Source: Rubrivivax sp.
Lineage (GTDB): Bacteria; Pseudomonadota; Gammaproteobacteria; Burkholderiales; Burkholderiaceae_C
Length of the DNA: 64,000 bases
Assembly (NCBI GenBank): GCA_019635315.1
Contig: JAHBZT010000001.1
Coordinates: 1,224,001-1,288,000 of the forward strand
Direction of reading: 5' to 3'
Numbering within the stretch: position 1 is the stretch's first letter; the number at the start of each line of letters is the position of its first letter. Positions 1 to 10,200 of this stretch are shown here, in pieces. A model generated the notes under the pieces. It had not been told where the DNA came from, did no database searches, and saw only the letters and a list, made by a program, of their open reading frames with translations. Both the position numbers and the translations under genes were made by a program.

Positions 1-723
1 GACGATGGCCAGGTATTCGTCCTGCGTGAACGGGTAGAAGCTCAGCCACATGCCGAAGCGCTCGGACAGGCTGATCTTCTCCTCCACCACCTCGCCGGGA
101 TGGACCTCGCCGTCCTCGGTGTGCTGGTAGCTGAGGTTCTCCTTCATGTATTCGGGCAGCAGGTGGCGGCGGTTGCTGGTGGCGTAGATCAGCAGGTTGT
201 CGCTGGCCTGCGCCACGCTGCCGTCGAGCACGCTCTTCAGCGCCTTGTAGCCGGGCTCGCCCTCGTCGAAGCTGAGGTCGTCGCAGAAAACGACGAAGCG
301 CTCGGGCCGCGGCGCCACCAGCTCCACCAGGTCCGGCAGGTCCACGAGGTCGGCCTTGTCGACCTCGATCAGGCGCAGCCCGCGCGGCGCGAATTCGTTG
401 AGCACGGCCTTGATCAGGCTGCTCTTGCCGGTGCCGCGGGCGCCGGTCAGCAGCACGTTGTTGGCCGGCCGGCCGGCGACGAACTGCTCGGTATTGCGCA
501 GCAGGCGCTCCTTCTGCGCGTCGACCTCGCGCAGCTGCGCCAGGCGGATCGTCGCCACGTGGCGCACCGGCTCCAGCACGCCGGCATTGCCGCGGCGGCG
601 GTAGCGGAAGGCGACCGACGCGCCCCAGTCCGGGGCGGCGGGCGCGTGGGGCAGCACGGCCTCCAGGCGGTCGAGCAGGGCATGGGCGCGTTCGACCAGG
701 CGCGCCAGCGCGGGGGCATCCAT
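1..723 (-). CDS. DUF815-family AAA ATPase (3' end beyond the window)
   Basis: The gene starts at 723 and runs off the left edge, so only its first ~240 residues are seen. A Walker A motif (GARGTGKSS) follows a helical N-terminal region of about 80 residues, and a Walker B-like strand (FVVFCDDLSF) comes about 55 residues later. The stretch YATSNRRHLLPEYM resembles the sensor-1 region of AAA+ proteins. This layout matches the DUF815 group of stand-alone bacterial ATPases, whose role is unsettled. It runs toward the left edge with slmA and pdeM on the same strand behind it, 31 bases from the pdeM stop. The family call is recalled from motif context, not searched. Confidence 0.85.
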   Translation of the reverse strand, partial: MDAPALARLVERAHALLDRLEAVLPHAPAAPDWGASVAFRYRRRGNAGVLEPVRHVATIRLAQLREVDAQKERLLRNTEQFVAGRPANNVLLTGARGTGKSSLIKAVLNEFAPRGLRLIEVDKADLVDLPDLVELVAPRPERFVVFCDDLSFDEGEPGYKALKSVLDGSVAQASDNLLIYATSNRRHLLPEYMKENLSYQHTEDGEVHPGEVVEEKISLSERFGMWLSFYPFTQDEYLAIV

Positions 724-754
724 GGCCGCAGTGTACGGACGGTGCTCCGGCGGC

Positions 755-1450
755 TCAGGCGGCAACCGGCAGCGTGTGCACGCCGTCGGGCGCCACGACG
801 AAGATGCGGTCGCCTTGCGCCGGCTGCACGACATGGCTGCCGGTGAAGGCGCCGAAGGCCGGCAGCACGCCGACCGCACCGGGGCCGTCGCCGCGAAAGT
901 GGAAGCAGGGCAGGCGCAGCCGGTCGTGGGCGCGGCCGCCCAGCGTCACCGCCGGGTGCAGGTGGCCGGCCAGCACGGCGACGCCGTCGCTGGGTGCCGG
1001 GTGGTGGGCCAGCAGCAGGCCGCCGCCGGGCGCGGCCAGCGGCTCGTCGACGCAGCGCACGCCCCAGGCCGCCGGCGGATCGCCCGCGCCGCGGTCGTGG
1101 TTGCCGCGCACCAGCGTCAGCGCGAGCCTTGGGTGCGCGGCGCGCCAGCGCGCGAAGGCGTCGACCACCGCGGCGGAGACGCCGCGCGCCGCATGCAGCA
1201 GGTCGCCGAGGAAGACGACCTGCGTCGCGCCGCTGGCGGCCAGCGCGTCGGTCAGCCGCTGCAGCGTCTCCGCCGTCGTGCCGCCGGGCACCGGCACGCC
1301 CAGGCGGCGGAAGCTGTGCGCCTTGCCCAGGTGCAGGTCGGCCACCAGCAGCCAGCCGGGTTCGGGAAGGAACGCCGCGCGCTGCGGCAGCAGGCGCAGC
1401 CGCTCGCCGCCGAAGACCAGCTCCGGCGCACCCTCGGTCTGGCGGGTCAC
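755..1450 (-). CDS. pdeM: PdeM-type metallophosphoesterase (ligase-associated DNA damage response)
   Basis: This is a 231-aa calcineurin-like phosphoesterase. The metal-binding signature is complete and in order: DLHLGK, GDLLH, GNHD, then LAHHP and GHLHP. Size and motif spacing fit the PdeM family, which in other bacteria sits beside a ligase and helicase set used in DNA repair; those partners are not in view here. The start is GTG at 1450, and the GTGA overlap with the slmA stop implies translational coupling to slmA. Substrate is not readable from the sequence. Family assignment is confident; the repair role is known only from the family. Confidence 0.85.
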   Translation of the reverse strand: MTRQTEGAPELVFGGERLRLLPQRAAFLPEPGWLLVADLHLGKAHSFRRLGVPVPGGTTAETLQRLTDALAASGATQVVFLGDLLHAARGVSAAVVDAFARWRAAHPRLALTLVRGNHDRGAGDPPAAWGVRCVDEPLAAPGGGLLLAHHPAPSDGVAVLAGHLHPAVTLGGRAHDRLRLPCFHFRGDGPGAVGVLPAFGAFTGSHVVQPAQGDRIFVVAPDGVHTLPVAA

Positions 1451-2118
1451 GCCGCGAGTCGGGCGAGCGCCGGCTCCAGGTGCTCGGTCGGCAGCCGGCG
1501 GAAGCCCGAGCGTGCATAGCGTTGCAGGCGGCCGACCAGCAGCGCCACCAGCGCGCTGGCCAGCGCCTGCGCATCGACGCTGGGCGTGGCCGAGCCCGCG
1601 GCCTCGGCCGCCGCGCGCAGGCTCTGGCGCAGCTGCGACTCCAGGCGGTCGAAGAACTGGTTCATGCGCGCATTGAGCCGCTCGTGCTCGAAGACCAGCG
1701 CGTCGCCGACCATCACGCGCACCATGCCCGGATTCTTCTCGCCGAACTGCAGCAGCATCGCCGCGATCTTCTGCACCTGCGCGCTGCCCGAGGGTTCACG
1801 CTCGACGATCTGGTTGACGAGCGTGAAGACGCTGGTCTCGATGAATTCGATCAGGCCCTCGAACATCTGCGCCTTGCTGGCGAAGTGGCGGTACAGCGCG
1901 GCCTCGCTGACCTCCAGCTTCGCGGCCAGCGCCGCGGTGGTGATGCGCTCGGCGCCGGGCTGCTCGAGCATCTGCGCCAGCGTCTGCAGGATCTGCACGC
2001 GGCGTTCGCCGGGGCGCGGACGCTTGCGTGCCGCGGGGGGCGTGGCCGGCAGGACGGCCGCGTCGGGCACGGCGGGCGTCGGCGTTGCCGCGAGCGCGTC
2101 TTCGGGCAGGGCGGACAT
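1447..2118 (-). CDS. slmA: Nucleoid occlusion factor SlmA (TetR family)
   Basis: The 223-aa product carries a TetR-type helix-turn-helix near residues 45-75 (ITTAALAAKLEVSEAALYRH), followed by the helical domain with FEGLIEFIE and FGEKNPGMVRVM that marks SlmA. SlmA binds DNA sites across the chromosome and blocks FtsZ ring assembly over the nucleoid. The Ala/Pro-rich N-terminal 35 residues are longer than in enterobacterial SlmA. I placed the start at ATG 2118; upstream in-frame codons extend further but encode low-complexity shadow sequence. Its stop overlaps the pdeM GTG start by four bases. Confidence 0.9.
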   Translation of the reverse strand: MSALPEDALAATPTPAVPDAAVLPATPPAARKRPRPGERRVQILQTLAQMLEQPGAERITTAALAAKLEVSEAALYRHFASKAQMFEGLIEFIETSVFTLVNQIVEREPSGSAQVQKIAAMLLQFGEKNPGMVRVMVGDALVFEHERLNARMNQFFDRLESQLRQSLRAAAEAAGSATPSVDAQALASALVALLVGRLQRYARSGFRRLPTEHLEPALARLAA

Positions 2119-2362
2119 CGAGGGGAGACGGGGGAGAACGGGGACGGGGCGGTCCGCGGTGGAACCGGCAGAGAACATTCTGGCACAGGGGATATGCGCG
2201 CCTGCTTGCAGGTAAACACTGACTGCGCTCCGCCTGCCGGCAGCCCTTGGACATGGGGGAACGTCTTGACGCGGCCTGCCGCCGCCTGCCGCCGACTGAA
2301 GACGGCGGTCGGGCGCGTCGATGCCGAGCGGTTCGGCATCCGGCCCGCAGGAGAGGGAGCCC

Positions 2363-2668
2363 ATGGGACGACGACACCAGTCCTGGCGACCGCTGTGGCG
2401 ATCTGCCGCGCCGGCTGCACCGTGCCTTGCCGCCGCCTGCGCGGCGCTGCCGGCACTGGCCAGCATGACGATCGATTGTCGCCGCGTGGTCTGCTCGCGG
2501 GTGGCCGGGTCGCCGGCGCCTGACGGCACGCTGCCGTTGCTCGTGCAGACCTCGGGCAGCGACTGCGAATTCGGCGACGCGACCCCCGCGTGCCGTTGTC
2601 ACTCGGCCATCACGCTCCCGGCCCACTCGCGCAAGCGCGCGAGCGAGCGCACGCGCTGCGTCACGTAG
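2363..2668 (+). CDS. Possible small exported protein (doubtful)
   Basis: A 101-codon frame starts at ATG 2363 with a good ribosome binding site (GGAGAGGGAG) five bases upstream. The N-terminus has arginines followed by an alanine/leucine-rich stretch ending ALPALA, which looks like a signal peptide; five cysteines follow. Against it, the last 70 bases overlap the 3' end of the convergent nucleotidase gene, and I recognise no family. It lies in the 244-base gap upstream of slmA, in which I see nothing else. It may be real or may be chance. Confidence 0.3.
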   Translation: MGRRHQSWRPLWRSAAPAAPCLAAACAALPALASMTIDCRRVVCSRVAGSPAPDGTLPLLVQTSGSDCEFGDATPACRCHSAITLPAHSRKRASERTRCVT

Positions 2669-3300
2669 CGAGGCCGCCCGGCGTGGCGCCGGTGCGTGCC
2701 GGGCAGCCAGCGCTGCATCCACACCGTCTTCATGCCCAGGCCGTGCGCCGCCTTCTGGTGCACCAGCGTGTCCTCGACCAGCACGCACTGCGACGGCGCC
2801 ACGCGCAGCCGCGCCACCAGGCGGCGCAGCATGCGCGCGTCGGGCTTGGGCCGCAGCTGGCCGAACATGTGCATGTCCTCGATCGAGACGAGGCCGTCGA
2901 ACAGGTGGGCGATGCCCAGCACGTCGAGCACGCGCGCTGCGTAGGCCGCCGGTGCGTTGGTCAGGATGTAGCGCCGGCCCGGCCGCCGCGACAGCCGCGC
3001 CAGGGCCGCCAGGTCGTGGCGGTGGCCGCGCACGCGCTGCTCCAGCCCGGGCAGCAGGTGCGTGTGGTGCAGGAAGTGCGCGGCCTGCACGCCGTGGTGG
3101 CGCACCAGCCCGAGCAGCGTCGCGCCGTAGCGCTGCCAGTAGCGGCTGCGCAGCGCGTCGGACTCTTCCCGGCTCAGCTGCAGGTGCTGCTGGATGTACT
3201 GCCCGAAGGACTCGCGCAGCTGCGGCATCGTGGCCGAGCTTGCGTCGTGCAGCGTGTCGTCGAGGTCGAACAGCCAGACCGTGGTCGCGGCCCGCTTCAT
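2599..3300 (-). CDS. Pyrimidine 5'-nucleotidase, HAD superfamily
   Basis: The 233-aa protein has HAD motif I at its N-terminus (WLFDLDDTLHD, with both aspartates), motif II in YILTNAP, and motifs III and IV in KPDARML and CVLVEDT. It matches the SDT1/PhoE-like pyrimidine 5'-nucleotidase group that dephosphorylates UMP or CMP and is common in beta-proteobacteria. It lies upstream of argB on the minus strand, which is the order I remember from many Burkholderiales (slmA, nucleotidase, argB). The start ATG at 3300 gives a standard length. Confidence 0.85.
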   Translation of the reverse strand: MKRAATTVWLFDLDDTLHDASSATMPQLRESFGQYIQQHLQLSREESDALRSRYWQRYGATLLGLVRHHGVQAAHFLHHTHLLPGLEQRVRGHRHDLAALARLSRRPGRRYILTNAPAAYAARVLDVLGIAHLFDGLVSIEDMHMFGQLRPKPDARMLRRLVARLRVAPSQCVLVEDTLVHQKAAHGLGMKTVWMQRWLPGTHRRHAGRPRYVTQRVRSLARLREWAGSVMAE

Positions 3301-3373
3301 CGCTCTGCCGCGACCTTCTCACCGCTTGGACCCAGCGGCCGCCGCGGAACCGGCTCTGCCGGGCCGCCAGCGG

Positions 3374-3415
3374 CGCCCCCTTGAGGGGGAGCGGCGAAGC
3401 CGCTACGGGGGTGGG
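3374..3415. repeat. Double-hairpin intergenic repeat
   Basis: Two adjoining perfect hairpins lie just after the argB stop: CCCCC-TTGA-GGGGG at 3376-3389 and AGCGGC-GAA-GCCGCT at 3390-3404, followed by ACGGGGGTGGG. I recall near-identical elements scattered between genes in Acidovorax, Polaromonas and related genera, so this is probably one copy of that dispersed repeat. It may also act as a terminator or mRNA-stabilising 3' end for argB. No second copy was noticed in this window. Confidence 0.6.
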
Positions 3416-3419
3416 TCAT

Positions 3420-4337
3420 CTAGTGCGAGCGGATCATCGTGCCGTAGGCCTGGTCGGTCAGGATCTCCAGCAGCATCGCGTGCGGCACGCGGCCGTCGAC
3501 GATGTGCACCGCGTTGACGCCGCTTTTCGCGGCGTCGATCGCGCCGGCGATCTTGGGCAGCATGCCCCCGCTGATGGTGCCGTCGGCGATCAGCTCGTCG
3601 ATCTCGCGCGCGGTCAGCTCGGTGATCAGCTCGCCGGCCTTGTTCAGCACGCCGCGGATGTTGGTCAGCATGACCAGCTTCTCGGCGCCGATCACGGTGG
3701 CCAGCTTGGCCGCCACCAGGTCGGCGTTGATGTTGTAGCTCTCGTGCTGCTCGCCGAAGCCGATCGGGCTGATGACCGGGATGAACTGGTCGTCCTGCAG
3801 CGCCTTGACCACGCTGGGGTCGATGCTGGTGATCTCGCCGACCTGGCCGATGTCGTGCTCGATCGAAGGGTCGTCCTTGTCGGCCATCTTCAGCTTGCGC
3901 GCGCGGATCATGCCGCCGTCCCAGCCGGTCAGGCCCACGGCCTTGCCGCCGGCGGCGTTGATCAGGCCCACGATGTCCTGCTGCACCTGGCCGCCCAGCA
4001 CCCACTCGACGACCTCCATGGTCTCGGCGTCGGTCACGCGCATGCCCTGGATGAAGGTGCCCTTCTTGCCGATCTTGGCCAGCGCGTCGTCGATCTGCGG
4101 CCCGCCGCCATGCACGACGATGGGATTCATGCCGACCAGCTTGAGCAGCACCACGTCCTCGGCGAAGTCCTGCTGCAGCGCCGGGTCGGTCATCGCGTTG
4201 CCGCCGTACTTGATGACCAGCGTCTTGCCGTGGAAGCGGCGGATGTAGGGCAGGGCCTGGGCCAGGATCTCGGCCTGGTCGCGCGGGGTGATGTGGCGCA
4301 GGTCGTGGGCGTCGGCGGGGCCGGGGGCGGTGCTCAT
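3420..4337 (-). CDS. argB: Acetylglutamate kinase
   Basis: This 305-aa enzyme phosphorylates N-acetylglutamate in arginine biosynthesis. The amino-acid kinase fold is plain: VIKYGGNAM near residue 40, VHGGGPQID for the substrate loop, the [12 protein letters not shown] region and the C-terminal [10 protein letters not shown] and GGMLPKI segments. I chose ATG 4337 ([13 protein letters not shown]) because it begins the conserved part and leaves a normal leader; ATG 4367 is a possible longer start. The stop is TAG at 3420. Confidence 0.95.
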   Translation of the reverse strand: MSTAPGPADAHDLRHITPRDQAEILAQALPYIRRFHGKTLVIKYGGNAMTDPALQQDFAEDVVLLKLVGMNPIVVHGGGPQIDDALAKIGKKGTFIQGMRVTDAETMEVVEWVLGGQVQQDIVGLINAAGGKAVGLTGWDGGMIRARKLKMADKDDPSIEHDIGQVGEITSIDPSVVKALQDDQFIPVISPIGFGEQHESYNINADLVAAKLATVIGAEKLVMLTNIRGVLNKAGELITELTAREIDELIADGTISGGMLPKIAGAIDAAKSGVNAVHIVDGRVPHAMLLEILTDQAYGTMIRSH

Positions 4338-4492
4338 GGTGCGGCGCGGGCAGCGGGGATGGCGCAAATTGTAGGAGGCGGCCCCGGCCGCGCCGCGGCG
4401 GCGGCCGGAACTTGCGCGCCGCCGCAGGGTCTGTACGCTGGCGACCGGCGCGGCCGAAGCGGCGGCGCCAGCCTCTGGAGGGAATCCATCGC

Positions 4493-4798
4493 ATGAACCG
4501 CAAGCGCTTCATCTTCGTGGCCGGGCTGCTGTCCGCCGCTGCGCTGTCGCTGGCCACGGTGGCCCGGGCGCAGACGCCCACCGCCGCCGGCGAAGTGACC
4601 AAGCTGGACAAGGCCGGCGGCCGCATCACGCTCAAGCATGGCGAGATCAAGAGCCTGGACATGCCGCCGATGACCATGGTCTTCCGCGTGCGCGACGCGC
4701 GGCTGCTGGACGGCGTGGCGGTCGGCGACCGCGTGCGCTTCACGGCCGAGAAGATCGACGGCAACTACACCGTCACGTCGATCGCCAAGGCGCCCTGA
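4493..4798 (+). CDS. CusF-like periplasmic copper-binding protein
   Basis: The 101-aa product has a signal peptide of about 27 residues ending in ATVARA|Q and then one small beta-barrel domain. The sequence MPPMTMVF preceded by [14 protein letters not shown] is the CusF/YdeI-type metal motif, in which methionines and a histidine bind Cu(I) or Ag(I). No efflux pump gene accompanies it here, so it is a stand-alone copper chaperone or buffer, as often seen in Burkholderiales. ATG 4493 is preceded by GGAGGG at a suitable distance. Confidence 0.85.
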   Translation: MNRKRFIFVAGLLSAAALSLATVARAQTPTAAGEVTKLDKAGGRITLKHGEIKSLDMPPMTMVFRVRDARLLDGVAVGDRVRFTAEKIDGNYTVTSIAKAP

Positions 4799-4912
4799 GG
4801 CACCCGGCCCTGCCTTGAGATGTCCGCCGCGCCCGCGGCGCGTCGCCCATGCGACGCGCGCGGGCAAGGCCCACGACTAGGATCGCGGCTCCGCCGTCCC
4901 GCAGGAGCCGCC

Positions 4913-5989
4913 ATGTCCGCCCCCACCCTCGCCGACCTCGTCAACCACCAGGTGCGCCTGGCTGCACGGCCGCAGGGCCTGCCCGGCCCCGAGTGCTGGC
5001 AGATCACCGAGGAGCCGGTGCCCACGGCCGCACCCGACGGCGGCCTCGTCGTGCAGGTGCGCGCGCTGTCGCTGGACCCGGCGATGCGCGGCTGGATGAA
5101 CGAAGGCCGCAGCTACATCCCGCCGGTCGGCCTGGGCGAGGTCATGCGCGCCGGCGGCGTCGGCACCGTCGTCGCATCGAACCACCCGGGCTTCGCGGTC
5201 GGCGACGCCGTCAGCGGCGGTGCCGGCGTGCAGGAATTCTGGTCCGGCGATGCGAAGGCGGTGCAGCGCGCCGGCTTCGCGAAGATCGACCTTTCGCTCG
5301 GCAGCTGGACGCAGTGGCTCAACGTGCTGGGCATGCCCGGCATGACGGCCTATTTCGGCCTGATGGACGTCGGCCAGCCGAAGGCCGGCGAGACGCTGGT
5401 CGTCAGCGGTGCGGCCGGCGCGGTCGGCCAGACCGTGGGCCAGCTCGCCAAGCTCAAGGGCCTGCGCGTCGTCGGCATCGCCGGCGGGCCGGCCAAGTGC
5501 GACTGGGTCGTGCGCGAGCTCGGTTTCGACGCCTGCCTCGACTACAAGGCGCCGGCCCCTGCCGGCGCCACGCGATGGGACCCGGTGCGCGAAGGTCTCA
5601 AGCAGCATTGCCCGGACGGCGTCGACATCTACTTCGACAACGTCGGCGGCGAGATCCTGGATACCGTGCTGACGCGCCTCCGGCGCGGCGCGCGCATCGT
5701 GATCTGCGGCGCGATCAGCCAGTACAACGCCACCGAGGGCATGCAGGGTCCGAAGAACTACATGAGCCTGCTCGTCAACCGCGCGCGCATGCAGGGCATG
5801 GTGGTCTTCGACTATGCCGACCGCTACCCCGAGGCCATCGCCGAGATGGCGGCGCACCTGAAGGCCGGGCGCATGACCAGCCGTGAGGACGTCGTCGACG
5901 GCGGCGTGGCCGCCTTCCCGTCGGCGCTGCTCGGGCTGTTCAAGGGCAGCAATTTCGGCAAGCTGGTGCTGCGCGTCGCCGACCTGTAG
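4913..5989 (+). CDS. NADP-dependent zinc-independent oxidoreductase (CurA/prostaglandin reductase-like MDR)
   Basis: This 358-aa protein belongs to the medium-chain reductase family that reduces activated double bonds of enones with NADPH. The nucleotide-binding motif is GAAGAVGQTVGQLAK near residue 165, preceded by GMTAYFGL and followed by FDACLDYKA and DIYFDNVGGEILD, which are typical of the YncB/CurA branch. No zinc-ligand cysteines are seen, as expected. ATG 4913 has AGGAG nine bases upstream. The natural substrate is unknown. Confidence 0.88.
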   Translation: MSAPTLADLVNHQVRLAARPQGLPGPECWQITEEPVPTAAPDGGLVVQVRALSLDPAMRGWMNEGRSYIPPVGLGEVMRAGGVGTVVASNHPGFAVGDAVSGGAGVQEFWSGDAKAVQRAGFAKIDLSLGSWTQWLNVLGMPGMTAYFGLMDVGQPKAGETLVVSGAAGAVGQTVGQLAKLKGLRVVGIAGGPAKCDWVVRELGFDACLDYKAPAPAGATRWDPVREGLKQHCPDGVDIYFDNVGGEILDTVLTRLRRGARIVICGAISQYNATEGMQGPKNYMSLLVNRARMQGMVVFDYADRYPEAIAEMAAHLKAGRMTSREDVVDGGVAAFPSALLGLFKGSNFGKLVLRVADL

Positions 5990-6012
5990 CCGACCGCTCG
6001 CTGTCCTGTCGA

Positions 6013-7254
6013 TCAGGCGGGCACGGCCGCGGCCGGCGGCCGCTGCCGCGTCACGCGCCACAGCAGCCAGGCCACGATGGCCAGGTTGACCAGGTTCCAG
6101 GCCACGCCATTGACGAAGGCCGCCTGGTACGAGCCGGTGAGGTCGAAGACCTTGCCCGACAGCCAGCCGCCCAGCGCCATGCCCAGCAGCGTGCTCGTCA
6201 GCACCAGGCCCACGCGCGTGCCCGCCTCGGCCGGCGGGAAGTATTCGCGCACGATGATCGCGTAGCTGGGCACGATGCCGCCCTGGAACAGCCCGAACAG
6301 CGCCGAGATCACGTACAGCGACACCAGGCTGTCGAAGGGGATGAACAGCAGCAGCGCCACGCCCTGCAGCACCGAGCCCAGCAGCAGCGTGCGCAGGCCG
6401 CCGATGCGGTCGCAGATGGCGCCGCTGACGAGCCGGCTGACGATGCCGGCGGCCAGCATCAGCGACAGCATCTCGGCGCCGCGCGCCGCGCCGTAGCCGA
6501 GGTCGCCGCAGTAGGCCACGATGTGCACCTGCGGCATCGACATCGCCACGCAGCAGGCCACGCCGGCGATGCACAGCAGCACCTGCGCCTGGTTCATCGT
6601 CAGCCCGAACGGCAGGGTCGACGGCAGCACGCGGCGTGCCTGCGTCGCGGGTGCGGCCACCGCGGCGGGCGGGCGCGGGCGCAGCGCCAGCGCCAGCAGC
6701 GGGATCGTCACGACGCTGAAGAGCGCCAGCCCCCAGTAGGCGCTGCGCCAGCCGGCGCTCTCCACCACCTGCTGCACGATGGGCGGCCAGATCGCGCCGG
6801 CCAGGTAGTTGCCGCTGGCGCAGATGGCCACCGCGATGCCGCGCCGGCGCACGAACCACAGCGAGGTGTCGGCGACCAGCGGCGCGAAGGTCGCCGAGCA
6901 GCCGACGAGCCCGATCAGCAGCCCATGCGCGATCGCGAAGCCGAGCACGCTGCCCGCCGACGCCGCGGCCGCAAAGCCCGCGCCCAGCCCGACCGCGCCG
7001 ATCAGCACCGGCACCATGACGCCGAAGCGGTCCGCCAGCCGGCCCATCAGCACGCCGCCGAGGCCGAAGCCGATCATCAGCAGCGTGTAGGGCAGCGAGG
7101 CGTCGGACCGGTCGACGCCGAATTCGGCCTGCACCGCCGGCAGCACGACGGCGACGACATACATGCCGGCCGAGCCGATGGTCATCAGCGCCAGCACGGC
7201 GAGCAGCCGCGCCCACGCGTAGCGCGAGTCGGCCTGGCGCGGTGCGGCCGTCAT
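6013..7254 (-). CDS. MFS transporter
   Basis: The 413-aa protein shows about 12 hydrophobic segments with the major facilitator motif after the second helix (GGVLMGRLADRFG) and a matching LVSGAICDRIGGLR in the second half. The Ala/Gly-rich segments and length are typical of the oxalate/formate-like or CynX-like branches, but the substrate is not readable. Its ATG overlaps the stop of the upstream regulator by four bases (ATGA), so it is probably translated from the same message and may export or import the signal or product of that regulator. Confidence 0.85.
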   Translation of the reverse strand: MTAAPRQADSRYAWARLLAVLALMTIGSAGMYVVAVVLPAVQAEFGVDRSDASLPYTLLMIGFGLGGVLMGRLADRFGVMVPVLIGAVGLGAGFAAAASAGSVLGFAIAHGLLIGLVGCSATFAPLVADTSLWFVRRRGIAVAICASGNYLAGAIWPPIVQQVVESAGWRSAYWGLALFSVVTIPLLALALRPRPPAAVAAPATQARRVLPSTLPFGLTMNQAQVLLCIAGVACCVAMSMPQVHIVAYCGDLGYGAARGAEMLSLMLAAGIVSRLVSGAICDRIGGLRTLLLGSVLQGVALLLFIPFDSLVSLYVISALFGLFQGGIVPSYAIIVREYFPPAEAGTRVGLVLTSTLLGMALGGWLSGKVFDLTGSYQAAFVNGVAWNLVNLAIVAWLLWRVTRQRPPAAAVPA

Positions 7255-10200
7255 CGGCCGCGCCCCTTCGTCGCGGCGACGGCGGTGTCGCCGGACACCG
7301 GCGGCGCGAACGCGCGCAGCGGCGCCGCGGCCGGCGCCTGCCAGGCCGCGCCGACCTCGGCGCGTGTCGCTGCCGCCAGCGCCGCGGCCTCGTCGTCACG
7401 CGCCGTGGCGCGCAGCCACTGCGCCAGCGTCGCGGCGGCGCGCACCTGCAGCAGCGCCGCCTGCTGCTGGCGGGCATGGTCGAGCGCGGCGCGCAGCGGC
7501 GCATCGGCCGCCGCGGCCGCGGGCTCGGTCAGCAGCAGCGCGGCCCCCTGCACGCGCAGCAGCTCGGCATGCGCGAAGCCGTCGCCGCGCTCGGCGCCGG
7601 CGGCCAGCCCGGCCGCGGCGCAGCGCGCGGCGCCGTCGGCGTCGCCGGCCAGGCGCAGCGTCTCGCCGACCACCGCATACAGCCCGGCCAGCCCCTGCCG
7701 GCTGCCCTGCGCCAGGTAGGCCTGCAGCCCGTCGCGCGCCAGCGCCGCGCCGGCGGCGCCGTCGCCCAGCGCGGCGGTCGCCCAGCCGAGCGCGATGCGG
7801 TGCGGCTGCAGGAACGGCGACGCGCGCCGCGCCTCCAGCTCGGCCACCGCCGGCGCCGACAGCGCACGCACGCGCAGCGCATCGGCGGTGAAATAGGCGC
7901 CGTAGGCCTGGAACCAGCGCCCCATGCCCATGCCGATGAGGTCGGTGCCGCGCGCGATGAAGGCGTCGACCTCGGCATTGCAGCGTTCGGCCAGCTCGTC
8001 GCGGCCCAGCACCGCGGCGACCAGGCACAGGTAGGACCAGGCCTCGGTGCGCGGGTCGCGCAGCAGCACCACTGGCGGCGCGGCCTGCGCCAGCAGCGAC
8101 AGCGTGTGCTCGAAGTGTGCGGCATTGACCGCCATCTGGCCGGCATGCAGCGTGTCCACGCCGAGCGCGTTGCTGGCCACCGCCTGCGCGAGCAGCGAAC
8201 CGGCAGCCGCGCGCTCGGCGAAGCGCCGCACCAGCTCGCCGGTGCCCGGCAGGCGGCCGGTGAGATGGGTCAGCAGCACGACCTGCCACAGCGGCAGCGT
8301 GTCGTCGCTGACCGGCAGCGTGGCCACGCGGGCCAGCACGTCGCCGACCTGGGCGCGCGCGGCGGCCGAGGCCATGCCCTCCAGCAGCAGCGTCGCGGTC
8401 AGCCGCGCCGACAGCAGCGGCAGGCGCAGCGCGTCGGCCTCGGGCTCCGTGTCGCGGGCCGTCGCCGCGGCGCCGTTCGCATCGGCGTCCAGCAGCGCCA
8501 GTGCACGCTCGGCCAGTGCCAGCGCCTCGCGCGGGGCCTGGCGCTGCAGCGCGGTGCGCGCGGCCGCCGCCAGGTGCACGGCGGCGCGCCGCGGCTGCTG
8601 GCCGGCCTCGTGGTGCATCGCCAGCTCGGCGGCGATCTCCCAGGCCCGCTCGCCCCAGCAGCGTTCCAGCGCCGCGGCCAGCCGGCGGTGGCGCTGCACG
8701 CGCAGGGCGTCGCCCACACGCGCGGCCAGCACACGCCGGATCAGCGCATGGCGGAAGGCGCAGCGCATCGCGACGCGGCCGCCGGGCAGTTCGGCGACGC
8801 CGGCGCCGCGCAGCCAGACCTGGCGCCGCACCAGTTCCTCCAGCTGCACGTGCACCTCGTCCGGCGGCTGCGCCAGTGCCTCGGCCAGCGCGGCATGGTC
8901 GAATTCGTGGCCGGCCAGCGCCGCGGTCTCCAGCAGCGTCTGCACCGGCGCCGGCAGGCGCGAGACCTGGCGCTCGATGACCGCGGTCAGCGTCTGCGGC
9001 AACGCCATGCGCAGCGCCGCCTGCGGCGCCAGCGTGCCGGGGCCGCCGTCCGCGGGCATGCGGACCAGGCCCTCGGCGACCAGCTCGTCGAGCACGCCCA
9101 GCACGAACAGCGGCAGCCCGTCGGTCTGCTGGTGCAGCCGGCGCACGAAGTCCGGCTCGGCGCAGGCGGTGCCGTGGCGCTGCGTCACCAGCGCCGTCAC
9201 GGCGGCGAGGTCCAGCCCCTCGAGCAGACCCTCGTGCAGCAGGCGCTGCGCCTTCAGCTCGCGGCGCAGGTCGCCGAAGGGGTGCTCGGCGATCGCCAGG
9301 TCGATCGGCCGGTAGCTCAGCACCACCAGCAGCGCGGCCGGCACCGGGCGCCGCGCCAGCGCGCCCAGCAGCTGCACGGTGGCCGGATCGGCCCAGTGCA
9401 GGTCCTCGATCACCAGCACCAGCGGCCGCTCGCGCGCCAGCCGTTCGAGCAGCACCGACAGCTCGCGCAGCATGCGGTCGGCCGAGGCACCGGCGATCTG
9501 CGCCTGCAGTGCCGCGCGTTCGGCCTCCGCGAGGCGCCAGGGCAGCTGCGCCAGCCAGGTCGGCGCCGTCTCGCGCAGCGCCGCCACCAGCGCCGGCTCG
9601 TTCGCGCACAACTGGTCCAGCGCCTCCAGCACCGGCAGGTAAGGCTCGCTGCCGCCCCAGGCCTCGACGCACTGGCCGGCGGCGACACGCGCCTGGCCCA
9701 GCGTCGCGACGAAGGCGCGCAGCAGCGTGCTCTTGCCGACGCCCGGATCGCCGGCCACGGCAACCAGCCGGCGCTGGCCGGCGGCGGCCTCGCGCCAGCG
9801 CTGCTGCAGCGCCTGCAGTGCCTCGGCGCGGCCGACCAGCTCCGGCGGCGCCGCCGGCAGCGGCGGCGCCTCGGCGGAGGCCTGCGCGGCGCCCGCCGCA
9901 GCCGCGCCGGCCGTCACAGCCGCGCCGGCCGCTGCTGCCGCGTCCGGCCGCGCCGCCGTGGCCGGCAGCGACGCGAAGCGGTAGCCGCGGCGCGCCACGG
10001 TCTCGATCCAGCGCGGCGCCTTCGCATCCTCGCCGAGCGCAGCGCGCAGCGTATTGACCGCCACCTTCAGCACCGAGTCGCTGACGAAGCGGTGGCCCCA
10101 GACGGCGTCCAGCAGCTCGTCCTTGCTCACCAGCAGGCCCGGGCGCGCCGCCAGGTGGGCGAGCACCGCGAAAGGCTTGGGCGGCAGGTCGACTGCGGCG

